DNA from: JAAYXE01 sp964391195 | GTDB lineage: Bacteria > Chloroflexota > Anaerolineae > Anaerolineales > UBA4823 | Length of the DNA: 64,000 nt | NCBI GenBank assembly: GCA_964391195.1 | Contig: CAYMLG010000022.1 | Location: 1-64,000 of the forward strand | Reading direction: 5' to 3' | Position numbers and translations under genes: made by a program | Shown: positions 7,944 through 17,261 of the stretch, piece by piece | Numbering within the stretch: position 1 is the first letter of the stretch | How the letters are laid out: every line of letters starts with the position of its first letter | Notes under the pieces: generated by a model | Seen by the model: only the letters and a program-made list of their open reading frames with translations | The model's database searches: none | What the model was told of the DNA's origin: nothing

Positions 7944-8580
7944 TGTGAACTCCTTGGCTTCTATTTTCCTTACGGTCGAATGGTTCGACCAATAGTACAA
8001 AACCTTGTCGCCCAACCACCCTGACTTTTGTCCCGGCTGGGATCTCTTCATCGGATGGGGTCGCCTGCCTGGCCGTCCACAACTCACCCATCACATGGAC
8101 AGTTCCATCTTCCAGTATGGTGGATTGGGTCTCGCCGATCGCTCCGACCAGGCGCGCAAGGTCATGGGGAGGGGGCGCCCGCCTGGCTTCCAGTGCGCGA
8201 GAGGTCATCAGCCAGAAGTACCCACCCGTGACTGTGGACGTGAGGATTGCCAGGATGGGGTTCACTGCCGGTACCCATCCTTCTCCTTTAAAAAGGAACG
8301 AAGAGCCGATCACCATGGCAAAGATCGATAGAATGAGGTAGATGATTCGCCCGGATTTGATCACTGCGAGTATGAAGGGGATAATACCGATCACCAGCAA
8401 TGCCAAAGCCCAGTAGTTGACCGGCAGATTGATGACACCCCAACCGGCCAACGATAGAGCGACCAGCGCTCCCAGTTCGAATATCCCGGTGCCGGGTGAA
8501 ACCAGCATCAGCATGATCAGCCATAGCCCGGCGACGAGGAGCAAATAAGCGACATTTGGGTTGAGCAGCAGATCGAACAT
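7936..8580 (-). CDS. NfeD family membrane protein
   Basis: This 214-residue protein has four to five hydrophobic segments in residues 10-125, followed by a soluble C-terminal OB-fold-like domain (about 140-205: LVGAIGETQSTILEDGTVHVMGELWTA). It lacks the N-terminal ClpP-like protease domain of long NfeD proteins, so it is the short type. NfeD proteins are partners of SPFH proteins, and this one is encoded directly upstream of, and overlapping, its SPFH gene. A promoter is visible at 8617-8646 and AGAAGGGG precedes the ATG. Confidence 0.9.
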   Translation of the reverse strand: MFDLLLNPNVAYLLLVAGLWLIMLMLVSPGTGIFELGALVALSLAGWGVINLPVNYWALALLVIGIIPFILAVIKSGRIIYLILSIFAMVIGSSFLFKGEGWVPAVNPILAILTSTVTGGYFWLMTSRALEARRAPPPHDLARLVGAIGETQSTILEDGTVHVMGELWTARQATPSDEEIPAGTKVRVVGRQGFVLLVEPFDRKENRSQGVHNE

Positions 8581-8616
8581 CTCGCGCCCCTTCTAATTGA
8601 TCAGACCGGCAATTTC

Positions 8617-8646
8617 ATTATACATGATGAAAAATAGTTTTGTCCG
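8617..8646 (-). promoter_or_regulatory. Sigma-70 type promoter of nfeD-SPFH operon
   Basis: On the minus strand CGGACA (8646-8641) and a perfect TATAAT (8622-8617) are separated by 18 bases, 37 bases upstream of the NfeD ATG. Confidence 0.55.
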
Positions 8647-8728
8647 GCAGCCTGGAGTAACCTCCTCAATTATTGCAGCCCGGCGCGTGGTATGATTCTT
8701 CAAACGGTTTGTATAGGGAAACGCAGCG

Positions 8729-9595
8729 ATGAAATTGACAATTGCCCTGGCTCAAATCAACACTCGATTAGGCGACATCGAATCCAATCTTGAAAAGCAC
8801 CTGACTTTCGCCGGGCAGGCTCGTGAAGCTGGCGCCGACTTACTCGTTTTCCCCGAACTTTCTCTCACTGGGTATGTCTTACAAGATTTAGTCCCCACGG
8901 TTGCTCACAGCCCCACCGCCTACGACCCGGTCTTCAGCCGCCTGCTGGATGCCAGCCGTGGGATCGACATGATGGTCGGCTTTGTCCACGAGGATCGACG
9001 CCACCGCTTTTATATCGCTGCGGCTTACCTTTCCGCAGGTGAGGTCATCCACGTTCAAAATAAGGTCTATCTGCCGACCTACGGGCTGTTCGATGAGGGT
9101 CGTTTCTTCGCCTGGGGCGACAGCATCCGCGCCTTCGACACTCGGTTTGGCCGGTTGGGTATGCTCATCTGCGAAGATTTCTGGCATGCCTCTCCGCCTT
9201 ATGTGCTCTGGCTCGATGGCGCCGATCTGCTACTGTTCCATTCTGCTTCACCCGGCCGTGGTTTGAATGCTGAACCACAGCTCGAGTCGGCCCGCTGGGT
9301 GGAGCATATCAACCGCGCGTATGCCAGCCTGTTCACTAGTTTCGTCGTCCATGCGAACCGGGTTGGCTATGAAGATGGTCTCAACTTTTGGGGCGGATCA
9401 ACGATTTTCGATCCCAACGGGCAGCTATTGGTTAAAGGTCCTTATCACCAGGAAGCGCTCACCCTATGCGAGATTGACCTCAACCAACTTCACCGCACCC
9501 GCGCCCGGCTGCCGCTGCTCCGTGACGAACGTACCAGTCTCGTCATGCGAGAACTCCAACGCATACTCCATGAGGGTAAACCTGCCGGGCGGTAG
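8729..9595 (+). CDS. Glutaminase (nitrilase-superfamily) subunit of NAD synthetase
   Basis: A 288-residue carbon-nitrogen hydrolase. The Glu-Lys-Cys triad is visible as Glu43 (FPELSLTGY), Lys112 (VQNKVYLPTYGLFDE) and Cys148 (LICEDFW). The sequence matches the N-terminal glutamine amidase domain of glutamine-dependent NAD synthetases, which normally is fused to the synthetase. Here it ends in its own stop codon and the synthetase follows 58 bases later on the same strand in another frame. The expected role is to release ammonia from glutamine for the neighbouring NadE. The split is discussed under findings; a sequencing error is not excluded. Confidence 0.85.
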   Translation: MKLTIALAQINTRLGDIESNLEKHLTFAGQAREAGADLLVFPELSLTGYVLQDLVPTVAHSPTAYDPVFSRLLDASRGIDMMVGFVHEDRRHRFYIAAAYLSAGEVIHVQNKVYLPTYGLFDEGRFFAWGDSIRAFDTRFGRLGMLICEDFWHASPPYVLWLDGADLLLFHSASPGRGLNAEPQLESARWVEHINRAYASLFTSFVVHANRVGYEDGLNFWGGSTIFDPNGQLLVKGPYHQEALTLCEIDLNQLHRTRARLPLLRDERTSLVMRELQRILHEGKPAGR

Positions 9596-9653
9596 CTGCC
9601 TTCCACCTGGCTTTCGAGTTCAAGATATAGCCGGTCAAATAGGACAGGGGATT

Positions 9654-10481
9654 ATGATCGCTGCAGACCTGACGATTAATACCGGGCTCGCCCGTCAGAT
9701 CCTCACCGGATTCATCCATAGCGAAATTACGCGCGCCGGGTTTTCCAAGGCCGTTATCGGCCTCTCCGGCGGGCTCGACTCGACTCTCGCCTGCTACCTG
9801 GCGGCTGAGGCGTTAGGCCCACAAAACGTGCTGGCTGTCCGCATGCCTTACCGCACATCTGCTCCAGAGTCGATGGAACATGCTAAGCTCGTCATCGATG
9901 CCCTCGGCGTCCGCTCGCTTGATGTCGATATTACCCCCATGGTCGAGCCTCTCTTCGAGCGATTCCCCGACGCCGATTCGACCCGTCGCGGCAATGTTAT
10001 GGCCCGCCAGCGGATGATCATCCTCTACGATCAGTCTGAAGCCTTCGATGCTCTGGTGGTAGGCACTGGGAACAAGACCGAGATCTTACTCGGTTATAGC
10101 ACTCTGTACGGCGATTCTGCCAGTGCTCTCAATCCACTCGGTGATCTATATAAAACTCAGGTCCGCCAGCTAGCCAGAGCAATGGGTGTGCCCGAAGTGA
10201 TCATCGGTAAACCTCCCTCTGCCGATCTGTGGCAAGGACAGACAGATGAGGGTGAGTTGGGTTTTACTTATGCAGAAGTGGATAAACTCCTGTACCTGAT
10301 GATCGATCACCGTTACAGCCCCGAAGACCTTGTAGAAGCCGGTTTCCACCCGGATTTCGTCCGCCAGGTAGCCCAACGGGTGCGGAGGAACCACTTCAAA
10401 CGCGTGTTGCCTCCGATCGCCAAAGTATCAAATCGCACCATCGGTTATGATTTTCTATATCTACGTGATTGGGGGACCTGA
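9654..10481 (+). CDS. nadE: NAD(+) synthetase (NadE), ammonia-using domain
   Basis: A 275-residue NAD synthetase, which amidates deamido-NAD in the last step of NAD synthesis using ATP. The N-type ATP pyrophosphatase P-loop is SGGLDS at residues 38-43; later landmarks are GTGNKTEILLGYSTLYGD and KPPSADLWQGQTDE. Length matches stand-alone, ammonia-dependent NadE rather than the 600-residue fused type. The start at 9654 has AGGACAGGGG upstream. A longer open frame reaches back into the glutaminase gene but reads as nonsense there. The partner glutaminase gene lies 58 bases upstream, so the pair likely works as a glutamine-dependent enzyme. Confidence 0.93.
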   Translation: MIAADLTINTGLARQILTGFIHSEITRAGFSKAVIGLSGGLDSTLACYLAAEALGPQNVLAVRMPYRTSAPESMEHAKLVIDALGVRSLDVDITPMVEPLFERFPDADSTRRGNVMARQRMIILYDQSEAFDALVVGTGNKTEILLGYSTLYGDSASALNPLGDLYKTQVRQLARAMGVPEVIIGKPPSADLWQGQTDEGELGFTYAEVDKLLYLMIDHRYSPEDLVEAGFHPDFVRQVAQRVRRNHFKRVLPPIAKVSNRTIGYDFLYLRDWGT

Positions 10482-10493
10482 GAGGAGCGCGGC

Positions 10494-10883
10494 TTAGTGC
10501 TGATGATGCTCTCGTTCGTACTCGTCCGCCTCTTGCTTGGTCTTATGGATCGTCCCGTCTGGGTGCTCCGGCGGAGAATAAATGGTATAAAGTTGCAGGC
10601 GCTCAGTTTCAGAGGTGTTGATTACGTTGTGCTCCGTTCCCGCTGGAATCACTACTGCCGAACCGTCTTCTAAAGCATATTCCTTACCGTCTAAGATCGC
10701 TTTCCCCTGGCCGGCCTCCACACGGATAAATTGGTCGTGCCCGTCGTGAGTTTCAACCCCGATTTCCTCTCCCGGCTTGAGCGACATCAACACCAACTGG
10801 CTGTGACCGGCAGTATATAGCACTTCCCGAAAGTTGGTATTCTTGATAGAACTCTGTTCAATATTGGTATGGTATCCAGCCAT
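10494..10883 (-). CDS. Small cupin-domain protein
   Basis: A 129-residue single cupin. Motif 1 reads GVETHDGHDQFIRVEAGQG, with two His spaced three residues apart and a Glu in place of the usual pattern, and motif 2 is IPAGTEHNVIN. Metal binding is plausible. The C-terminus is charged and ends EREHHQH, which might add metal affinity. Stand-alone cupins of this sort are often dioxygenases, isomerases or of unknown role, and I would not name a substrate. AGGAGG lies eight bases before the ATG. It is convergent with nadE (12 bases apart) and follows the ABC-F gene on the same strand after a terminator. Confidence 0.85.
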   Translation of the reverse strand: MAGYHTNIEQSSIKNTNFREVLYTAGHSQLVLMSLKPGEEIGVETHDGHDQFIRVEAGQGKAILDGKEYALEDGSAVVIPAGTEHNVINTSETERLQLYTIYSPPEHPDGTIHKTKQEADEYEREHHQH

Positions 10884-10985
10884 CGATTACCTCCTCTTTT
10901 TATCCTGCTGACACCTGCCTGATTCTAACATTCCCTTGATATACCAGGGCTTTCCGGGAGGCACGGAAAAGATATAGTTAAACAT

Positions 10986-11017
10986 GAGAGCGCCGACACT
11001 TGTTCTCCGGCGCTCTC
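10986..11017 (-). terminator. Hairpin after the ABC-F gene
   Basis: A 10-bp GC-rich stem (10986-10995 with 11008-11017) lies 19 bases after the ABC-F stop codon. On the minus strand it is followed by ATGTTTAAC, a weak T-tract, so termination may be partial and let the cupin be read through. Confidence 0.6.
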
Positions 11018-11035
11018 ACCTAAAGCTGAAAACCA

Positions 11036-13045
11036 TTAAACGTTCAGTTTCTCCCATTCCGCCAGCAGTTCGTTGATCTCATTCTGCACTCGCACGTAAT
11101 CCTCCCCCAGCTTTTGCACCCTGACCGGATCAGAAGGGGGATTCTCCAAGCGCCGGCTGAGCGCGTTTAGTTGATCCTCCAGAGAAGAGATAAGATCTTC
11201 CACTTCTTGCAGGCGCGCCTTTCGCTTACGCTCTTCAATCTGCATCGCCCGGTTTTCTTGTCTTGCCCGCTGCGCCACGCTCACCTGGCGGGTCTTTTCT
11301 TCTTCTTCCTTCGCCTTTAGCAGATTCTGGTATTCCCGGTACTGGCTGTATGTCCCCTCGAATACCTGCAGCCAGGTCTCTCCAGGAAGGATCTCCCATA
11401 TCTGCGTGCCCAACGCATCGATCAAGTACCGGTCGTGAGATACGAGAAGGATGGTGCCTTGATAGTCAGCCAGCACCTCTTGCAGAATTTCCTGGCTTGG
11501 AATATCCAGATGATTGGTGGGTTCGTCCAGGAGCAGCAGGTTGGCTGAGGTTAAGGAAAGCTTAGCCAAGGCGAGCCGGCCTCGCTCCCCGCCGGAGATC
11601 ACCGATACTTTCTTGAACACGTCTTCACCGGTAAACAGGAATTTCGCCAGATAATCGCGCACTTCACTCATGAGCATATTCGGCGCTACCGATTCGATCT
11701 CCTCGACCAGGGTTCGGTTGGGGTCAAGGTCTTCGTGGGCCTGGGCGAAATAACCCAAATGCAGGCTCGCTCCGAGGATCACCTCCCCCTCCAGCGGGTG
11801 TAACTGTCCAAGCAGCGTTTTCAGGAATGAAGTCTTACCGGCCCCGTTCGGCCCGATGATCGCCGCCACTTCTCCTCGTTTCAAGAGCAGGTCGGGCGAA
11901 CGGAACAGAGGCTTTCCCTCATCCGGGTATCCAACTGCCAGGTCTCGTGTTCTTAGTACAAGATCCCCTGAACGGTTGGAAGCGCGTAAGTTGATATGCA
12001 GGTGGGGTGGGCGGTTTGTGGGCGGCTTCAGGCTGCGGATGCGACGTTCCACTTCCTCTATGCTCGATGTGTGCTCTGAAAGATCCGCCTCTGCTGCTAC
12101 TTCTGCCCAATTCTTGTTCCTGACTGCCTCGAAGCCCAGGCTCTGGATGGCTTCCACTTCCCGGCTCAGACGGCGCAGTCTCCCTTTCGCCTGGCGCGTG
12201 TTTTGACCGGCGATATTGCGCTTCACGTAATCGAGCTCTTTCAGCAGCCTCTCCATCTCGCTTTCGTAGATCTGCTGGCGCAAATCCCAACGCTCCTGGC
12301 GCTGCTGTACATAAGCTGTGTAGGTGCCCCGGTAGGTTTCCAGGCCAGAGCGGCTCATCTCCCAGACGTTATTCACCACCCGGTCTAGAAAATAGCGGTC
12401 GTGAGAGACAATCAGCACCGCCCCGTCCCACTGGCTCAGATACCCTTCCAGCCATTCAACTGCGGCAATGTCTAAATGATTGGTGGGCTCATCCAAAACT
12501 AACAGGTTTGGCCCCTGGAGCAGCAGTTTGGCCAGGATCAAGCGGGTGCGTTGCCCACCCGAGAGCTGACTGATCGGACGTTGGTAATCATCTGGCTCGA
12601 AGCCCAACCCGGTCAGCGTCTGGCGGATGAGTGTTTCGTACGTATACCCGCCGCGCTGCTCAAACGCCATTTGCAGTGTGCCGTATTGTTCCAGCACTTC
12701 ATCGGCCCGCGCGGGATCCGACATAGCTGCCTCCAGGCTCGCCAGTTCAGCCTCCTGCTCAAGCAGGTCGCTGAACGCCGAGAGACACTCTTCCCAAACC
12801 GTATGGGTTCCGCTCAGGGCCGCCTCCTGAGCCAGATAGCCTATGGTAAGCCCTTTGGCGCGGGAAACCTTCCCCTCAGTGGGTTCTTCCAATCCAACCA
12901 ACACGCGCAGAAGGGTTGTTTTCCCGATCCCGTTGGGGCCAACGATCGCGATCCGCCCGCCGTGGGGGATGCTCAGACTGACGTTGGAGAAGATATCGTT
13001 AGGCCCATAGGATTTGGACAGATTTGCCGCGCTAAGGAGAGCCAT
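11036..13045 (-). CDS. ABC-F family ATPase (translation/ribosome-associated)
   Basis: A 669-residue protein with two ATP-binding cassettes and no membrane segments. Cassette 1 has Walker A GPNGIGKT (residues 36-43), signature LSGGQRTRL and Walker B LLVLDEPTNHLD. Cassette 2 has GPNGAGKT, signature SGGERGRL and LLLLDEPTNHLD. The linker between them (about 225-320) is rich in Arg and Glu, as in the ribosome-contacting P-site tip of ABC-F proteins. The C-terminus (about 590-669) is a coiled coil of the Uup/YdiF type. Family members bind the ribosomal E site and relieve stalling or protect against antibiotics. Which subtype this is cannot be fixed by eye. Confidence 0.92.
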   Translation of the reverse strand: MALLSAANLSKSYGPNDIFSNVSLSIPHGGRIAIVGPNGIGKTTLLRVLVGLEEPTEGKVSRAKGLTIGYLAQEAALSGTHTVWEECLSAFSDLLEQEAELASLEAAMSDPARADEVLEQYGTLQMAFEQRGGYTYETLIRQTLTGLGFEPDDYQRPISQLSGGQRTRLILAKLLLQGPNLLVLDEPTNHLDIAAVEWLEGYLSQWDGAVLIVSHDRYFLDRVVNNVWEMSRSGLETYRGTYTAYVQQRQERWDLRQQIYESEMERLLKELDYVKRNIAGQNTRQAKGRLRRLSREVEAIQSLGFEAVRNKNWAEVAAEADLSEHTSSIEEVERRIRSLKPPTNRPPHLHINLRASNRSGDLVLRTRDLAVGYPDEGKPLFRSPDLLLKRGEVAAIIGPNGAGKTSFLKTLLGQLHPLEGEVILGASLHLGYFAQAHEDLDPNRTLVEEIESVAPNMLMSEVRDYLAKFLFTGEDVFKKVSVISGGERGRLALAKLSLTSANLLLLDEPTNHLDIPSQEILQEVLADYQGTILLVSHDRYLIDALGTQIWEILPGETWLQVFEGTYSQYREYQNLLKAKEEEEKTRQVSVAQRARQENRAMQIEERKRKARLQEVEDLISSLEDQLNALSRRLENPPSDPVRVQKLGEDYVRVQNEINELLAEWEKLNV

Positions 13046-13166
13046 GGTTCAAATAAATGCTTTCCACATTAAATAGAATGATAAATCCTGTCAGGCGGGA
13101 GATATTATACCGTTATCTGGTAAATGGTCTCTAAAGCGGTTGAACTTTTCGCAGAACAGACCGTGT

Positions 13167-13172
13167 TATAAT
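13167..13172 (+). promoter_or_regulatory. -10 element upstream of the LCP gene
   Basis: A perfect TATAAT lies 48 bases before the proposed LCP start at 13221. The -35 is unclear: TTGAAC is present but 22 bases away. Confidence 0.4.
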
Positions 13173-13220
13173 CGCGCAGCCCGATACTGGGCAAATAAAA
13201 AGGTCTTGTCAGATACGCAA

Positions 13221-14672
13221 ATGGAACGTACACAACCACAACCGAAAACAGATTCTCAGCCGAAGGATTCGGCTTTAAAACCCCTAAAACTGGCGCTTCT
13301 GGTGTTGTTCATCTTCGCTGCCGGGCTCACCGCCTACCTTACCTTCGTTGCTGTGCGGGATTTCGTCACCTCCTGGGAACTCACCAGTCTGCCAGGCGTA
13401 CCGATCATCAACGATCCCACACCCACGCCAGACGGCGGAGGGGGGGTGGCGATCACCAGCCCAGAACAGCCTCTGCAGCCGGAGGGCGCCGTGCCCACTC
13501 CGCCGCCGTGGGATGGCGCCAACCGCGTCACTGTGCTGGTTATGGGCCTGGATTATCGCGACTGGGCCGCCGGTGAAGGCGCTCCCCGGACCGATACCAT
13601 GGTGCTGCTGACCCTCGATCCGATCGGTCGCACGGCCGGGATGCTCTCCATCCCTCGCGATTTGTGGGTCAACATTCCTGGCGGTTATGATTACGGCCGG
13701 ATCAACGGTGCTTACCGCCTGGGCGAAATCTACAAATATCCGGAAGGGGGCGGACCAGGCCTGGCGATGGCCACCGTGGAAGAACTGCTCGGTGTCCCTG
13801 TCGATTACTATGCACAGATCGACTTCGGCGCTTTTGTAACCTTTATCGACGAGATTGGCGGGGTGAAGATCGATATCACCGAAGAGATCACTGTGGATCC
13901 GCTCGGCGACAACAACACCAAAAAGCTCAAGCCGGGCCGCCAGACTCTGCCGGGGGATCTTGCGCTGGCATATGCCCGCGCCCGGAAAAATGCAGGCGAC
14001 GACTTTGGCCGCGCCCAGCGCACGCAGCAAGTCATTATGGGCGTTCGTGAGCGGATCATCAGCTTCGATATGCTGCCCACCCTGGTCGCCAAGTCGGGCG
14101 TCCTGTACTCGAAACTTTCGGATGGCATCCATACCAACCTGACACTGGATCAGGTGATCCGCCTCGCCTGGCTGGCCGTGCAGATTCCGGAAGAAAACAT
14201 CAAGCAGGGGGTCATTGCGCCGCCGAAAATGGTCACCCTCGAAACCTCCGCGGATGGCGACCAGGTGCTGAAGCCGATCACCGACCAGATCCGCTTGCTA
14301 AGGGATGAGATCTTTACCAACACCGGTCCGGCCAGTCCGGCCATGAGCAACATGGCAATCAATGACTTGCTAGTCGCAGAGAATGCCCGCGTGGCGGTAT
14401 TGAATGGTTCCGCCACAGCGGGATTGGCCTCGCGGACGACCGATTATTTACGCGAACAGGGCGTGAATGTCACCGTCACCGATAACGCCCAACAGTACTC
14501 CACATACACACAGATCACTTTCTACAGCGGCAAGCCCTACACGGTCAAATACCTGGTAGATCTGATGCAGATCAACAAACTGCGCATTCACCATGTTTAT
14601 GACCCCACTAGTGAGGTCGACATCATGCTCACCATTGGGGATGATTGGGCCGCCAACAATCCGATGCCATAG
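13221..14672 (+). CDS. LytR-CpsA-Psr (LCP) family protein with LytR C-terminal domain
   Basis: A 483-residue membrane-anchored enzyme. After a charged N-terminus rich in Gln, Lys and Pro comes one membrane segment (LKLALLVLFIFAAGLTAYLTF), then a Pro-rich linker, then the LCP domain (VLVMGLDYRDWAAGEGAPRTDTMVLLTLDP; SIPRDLWVNIPG; RINGAY; YARARKNAGDDFGRAQRTQQV). A LytR_C domain closes the protein (VAVLNGSATAGLASRTTDYL). LCP enzymes move undecaprenyl-phosphate-linked glycopolymers to the cell wall or other envelope acceptors. I chose ATG 13221 because the frame upstream of it overlaps the promoter. The Arg of RTD and RDL motifs, important for pyrophosphate binding, are present. Confidence 0.9.
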   Translation: MERTQPQPKTDSQPKDSALKPLKLALLVLFIFAAGLTAYLTFVAVRDFVTSWELTSLPGVPIINDPTPTPDGGGGVAITSPEQPLQPEGAVPTPPPWDGANRVTVLVMGLDYRDWAAGEGAPRTDTMVLLTLDPIGRTAGMLSIPRDLWVNIPGGYDYGRINGAYRLGEIYKYPEGGGPGLAMATVEELLGVPVDYYAQIDFGAFVTFIDEIGGVKIDITEEITVDPLGDNNTKKLKPGRQTLPGDLALAYARARKNAGDDFGRAQRTQQVIMGVRERIISFDMLPTLVAKSGVLYSKLSDGIHTNLTLDQVIRLAWLAVQIPEENIKQGVIAPPKMVTLETSADGDQVLKPITDQIRLLRDEIFTNTGPASPAMSNMAINDLLVAENARVAVLNGSATAGLASRTTDYLREQGVNVTVTDNAQQYSTYTQITFYSGKPYTVKYLVDLMQINKLRIHHVYDPTSEVDIMLTIGDDWAANNPMP

Positions 14673-14816
14673 CTGCTACCGGTGGCTTACAATAAAACAG
14701 GAGAAGAGGATTCAGGCATGCTCAGCCGCCCGGATCCACTTCAGCACTCTTTTCCGTTGATGCTCCTCGGCCGGGAAAACACAACCCAGAACGATCAGTC
14801 TAGAAATGATGGGTAG

Positions 14817-17189
14817 ATGGAAGATCGGCGAGATAGATTAACAGGCTCTGTCGAGCGGGTTACCTATTACAACCCCGAAAACGGTTACACCGTCATCCGC
14901 TTGCGACCAGATCGAGCCAGGCTGCCGGCTGCGAATCGCGAAGGCCTGGTGACGGTGGTTGGCAATCTCCCCGAGCTCTCGCCTGGCGAGCATCTCAAAC
15001 TCCTCGGCCGGTGGGGGAATCACCCCAAACACGGCGCCCAATTCCTCTGCGAAACATGTGAACAAAGCTTGCCGGCCACGGTTGCCGGGATCAGGAAATA
15101 TATGGGTTCGGGTCTGATTAAAGGGATTGGCCCGCGCCTGGCGGAGCGTATCGTTGCCCAATTCGGGCTGCAAACCCTGGATGTGATTGAAAACCAGCCC
15201 GAGCGGCTCAGAGAAGTGCCAGATATCGGCCCAAAGCGGTCCAGGGCTATCGCTCGCGCCTGGGCTGAACAGAAGCAAGTCAAGGAGATTATGCTCTTCT
15301 TGCACGGGCATGGGGTCAGCACGAACCTGGCGGTCAAGATTTACAAGACCTACGGCGACGAGGCGCTCAATGTTGTCCAGACTGACCCCTATCGACTGGC
15401 GCGGGACATCTTCGGGGTGGGCTTCAAGACCGCCGACAAGATCGCCCAGGCGCTTGGCCTGCCTCAGGATCACCCTTCGCGGATAGAAGCCGGAGTGGTG
15501 TATGCGCTTAATGAGAGCAGCGATGATGGTCATGTTTATTTGCCGCACAGCGATCTGGTCGCCCGCGCGGCCGAGCTATTAGCCCTGGATCCAACTCTCA
15601 TTTCGCCGGCTATCGAGCGCCTGGAGCAGGAAGACCGGGTTAAGCAGGACCTGCTGCCTCTTGCCACTCTCGAGCAAGAGCAGGTAGATGAACCTGGCTC
15701 ACCCTCATTTCAGGTAGAGGCGGCCGATCTCAAAGACAGGGAAGGTCGCTCGAGTCGGGAGCGCGGCAGACAGGCATACTCGTCGCCCCCGAAGGATCGT
15801 TCTCTTCTCGGCGCTCATGCAGCGGGTGAAACTCCAGCTTTTTACGGCCAGCCTGTTGTCTATCTCACCCCGCTTTACCGCTCAGAGACGGGCGTCGCCG
15901 GGCGCCTGAACAGCCTGGCCTCCGCTCTTCCCAGCCGTCTCAGCGACCTGCCCCCTAGCTTTGTCCCTCTCGATCCTCTGCTCTCTTCAGAACAACGGTC
16001 CGCCATCGGCACTGCGCTCAGCCACCCGGTGAGTATCCTCACCGGTGGTCCCGGTACTGGAAAGACCACCTGTCTGAAAGCGCTAATTACTGTCCTGGAA
16101 AGCGCTCGAAAGACCTTCGCCCTCGCTTCGCCCACCGGCCGGGCAGCCAAACGCCTTTCTCAAGCAACCGGTCGCCCAGCCAGCACGATTCACCGCTTGC
16201 TTGGCTTTAAACCCGGTGAAGGTTTTGAGCACAACGCCGATAACCCCCTGGATGTTGACCTGATCGTTGTCGATGAGGCCTCCATGCTGGACCTGACCCT
16301 GGCCAATCACCTGCTCAAATCGATACAACCCGGCACCCACCTGCTCCTGGTGGGCGATGTGGACCAGCTGCCATCTGTTGGTGCAGGGGATGTGCTGCGT
16401 GATATTATCGCCAGCGGGCAGGTCCCGGTCACCAGGTTGAGCGTCATCTTCCGCCAGGCGGCTCATTCTCAGATTATCACCAACGCCCACCGGATAAACC
16501 AGGGGAAGCAGCCCAAGTTTGCATCCAGGGAGCCGGAATCTAATACGCTTCAGGATTTCTTTCTATTCCCAGCCGAAACACCTGAAGAGGCCGCCAAATG
16601 GGTACTGGACGTTGTTTGTAACCGCATTCCTCAGAAGTTCGGCTTCCACCCACGCGATGATGTTCAGGTGTTGTCCCCCATGTACCGCGGGCCGGCGGGG
16701 GTGCACGCCCTTAACGAGAGTTTGCAGGCGGCTTTGAACCCGCCAGCGCTGATGAAGCCCGAGAAACAGCTTTACGGACAGATCTTCCGCCCGGGTGACA
16801 AAGTCATGCAGACCCAGAATGATTATGACAAGGATACATACAATGGTGACATTGGCACGGTGTATGCCATTGACTTCGAGGAGCAAACCCTGACTCTGGA
16901 TTTCGATGGCCGGGTCGTGGTTTATGACTGGACCGAGGCCGACCAACTCGTACTGGCATACGCAGTATCGGTCCACAAATCCCAGGGTTCAGAATTCCCA
17001 GCCGTCGTCATCCCCATCCTGACCAGCCACTACCTGATGCTCCAGCGCAATCTGATCTACACCGCGATTACCCGGGCGAAAAAATTATGCGTTCTGGTTG
17101 GCAGCCGCCGGGCGATTGGGATCGCTGTTCACAACGACAAAGTCGCCCACCGCAACACCGCCCTGGATTATCGTCTGCGGTTTAAATAG
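14817..17189 (+). CDS. recD2: ATP-dependent DNA helicase RecD2
   Basis: A 790-residue superfamily 1B helicase that unwinds DNA 5' to 3'. The N-terminal part has the YrrC-like OB domain (residues 8-75) and helix-hairpin-helix repeats (GLIKGIGPRLAERI, REVPDIGPKRSRAI). The motor follows with Walker A GGPGTGKTT, Walker B VVDEASMLD, and the C-terminal motif AYAVSVHKSQGSEFPAVVIP and YTAITRAKK. Compared with what I expect of the family, residues about 279-343 look like an extra low-complexity insert. RecD2 is not part of RecBCD; it acts in DNA repair and fork stability. The ATG has only a poor ribosome binding site. It follows the LCP gene by 144 bases. Confidence 0.92.
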   Translation: MEDRRDRLTGSVERVTYYNPENGYTVIRLRPDRARLPAANREGLVTVVGNLPELSPGEHLKLLGRWGNHPKHGAQFLCETCEQSLPATVAGIRKYMGSGLIKGIGPRLAERIVAQFGLQTLDVIENQPERLREVPDIGPKRSRAIARAWAEQKQVKEIMLFLHGHGVSTNLAVKIYKTYGDEALNVVQTDPYRLARDIFGVGFKTADKIAQALGLPQDHPSRIEAGVVYALNESSDDGHVYLPHSDLVARAAELLALDPTLISPAIERLEQEDRVKQDLLPLATLEQEQVDEPGSPSFQVEAADLKDREGRSSRERGRQAYSSPPKDRSLLGAHAAGETPAFYGQPVVYLTPLYRSETGVAGRLNSLASALPSRLSDLPPSFVPLDPLLSSEQRSAIGTALSHPVSILTGGPGTGKTTCLKALITVLESARKTFALASPTGRAAKRLSQATGRPASTIHRLLGFKPGEGFEHNADNPLDVDLIVVDEASMLDLTLANHLLKSIQPGTHLLLVGDVDQLPSVGAGDVLRDIIASGQVPVTRLSVIFRQAAHSQIITNAHRINQGKQPKFASREPESNTLQDFFLFPAETPEEAAKWVLDVVCNRIPQKFGFHPRDDVQVLSPMYRGPAGVHALNESLQAALNPPALMKPEKQLYGQIFRPGDKVMQTQNDYDKDTYNGDIGTVYAIDFEEQTLTLDFDGRVVVYDWTEADQLVLAYAVSVHKSQGSEFPAVVIPILTSHYLMLQRNLIYTAITRAKKLCVLVGSRRAIGIAVHNDKVAHRNTALDYRLRFK

Positions 17190-17192
17190 TCT

Positions 17193-17248
17193 GCCTGCGG
17201 CATGTATGCCTGCGGCATGTATGCCTGAGGCATGTATGCCTCGGGCAG
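17193..17248. repeat. 15-bp tandem repeat, three copies plus a partial
   Basis: GCCTGCGGCATGTAT is repeated at 17193-17207, 17208-17222 and, with one change, 17223-17237, followed by a partial copy. It begins four bases after the recD2 stop codon. Confidence 0.85.
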
Positions 17249-17261
17249 AACGGGACAAGAT

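Noticed and set aside
9267..9653. Longer NadE beginning inside the glutaminase gene
   Set aside because: That part is the shifted frame of a well-conserved enzyme and has no NadE similarity; ATG 9654 has a ribosome binding site.
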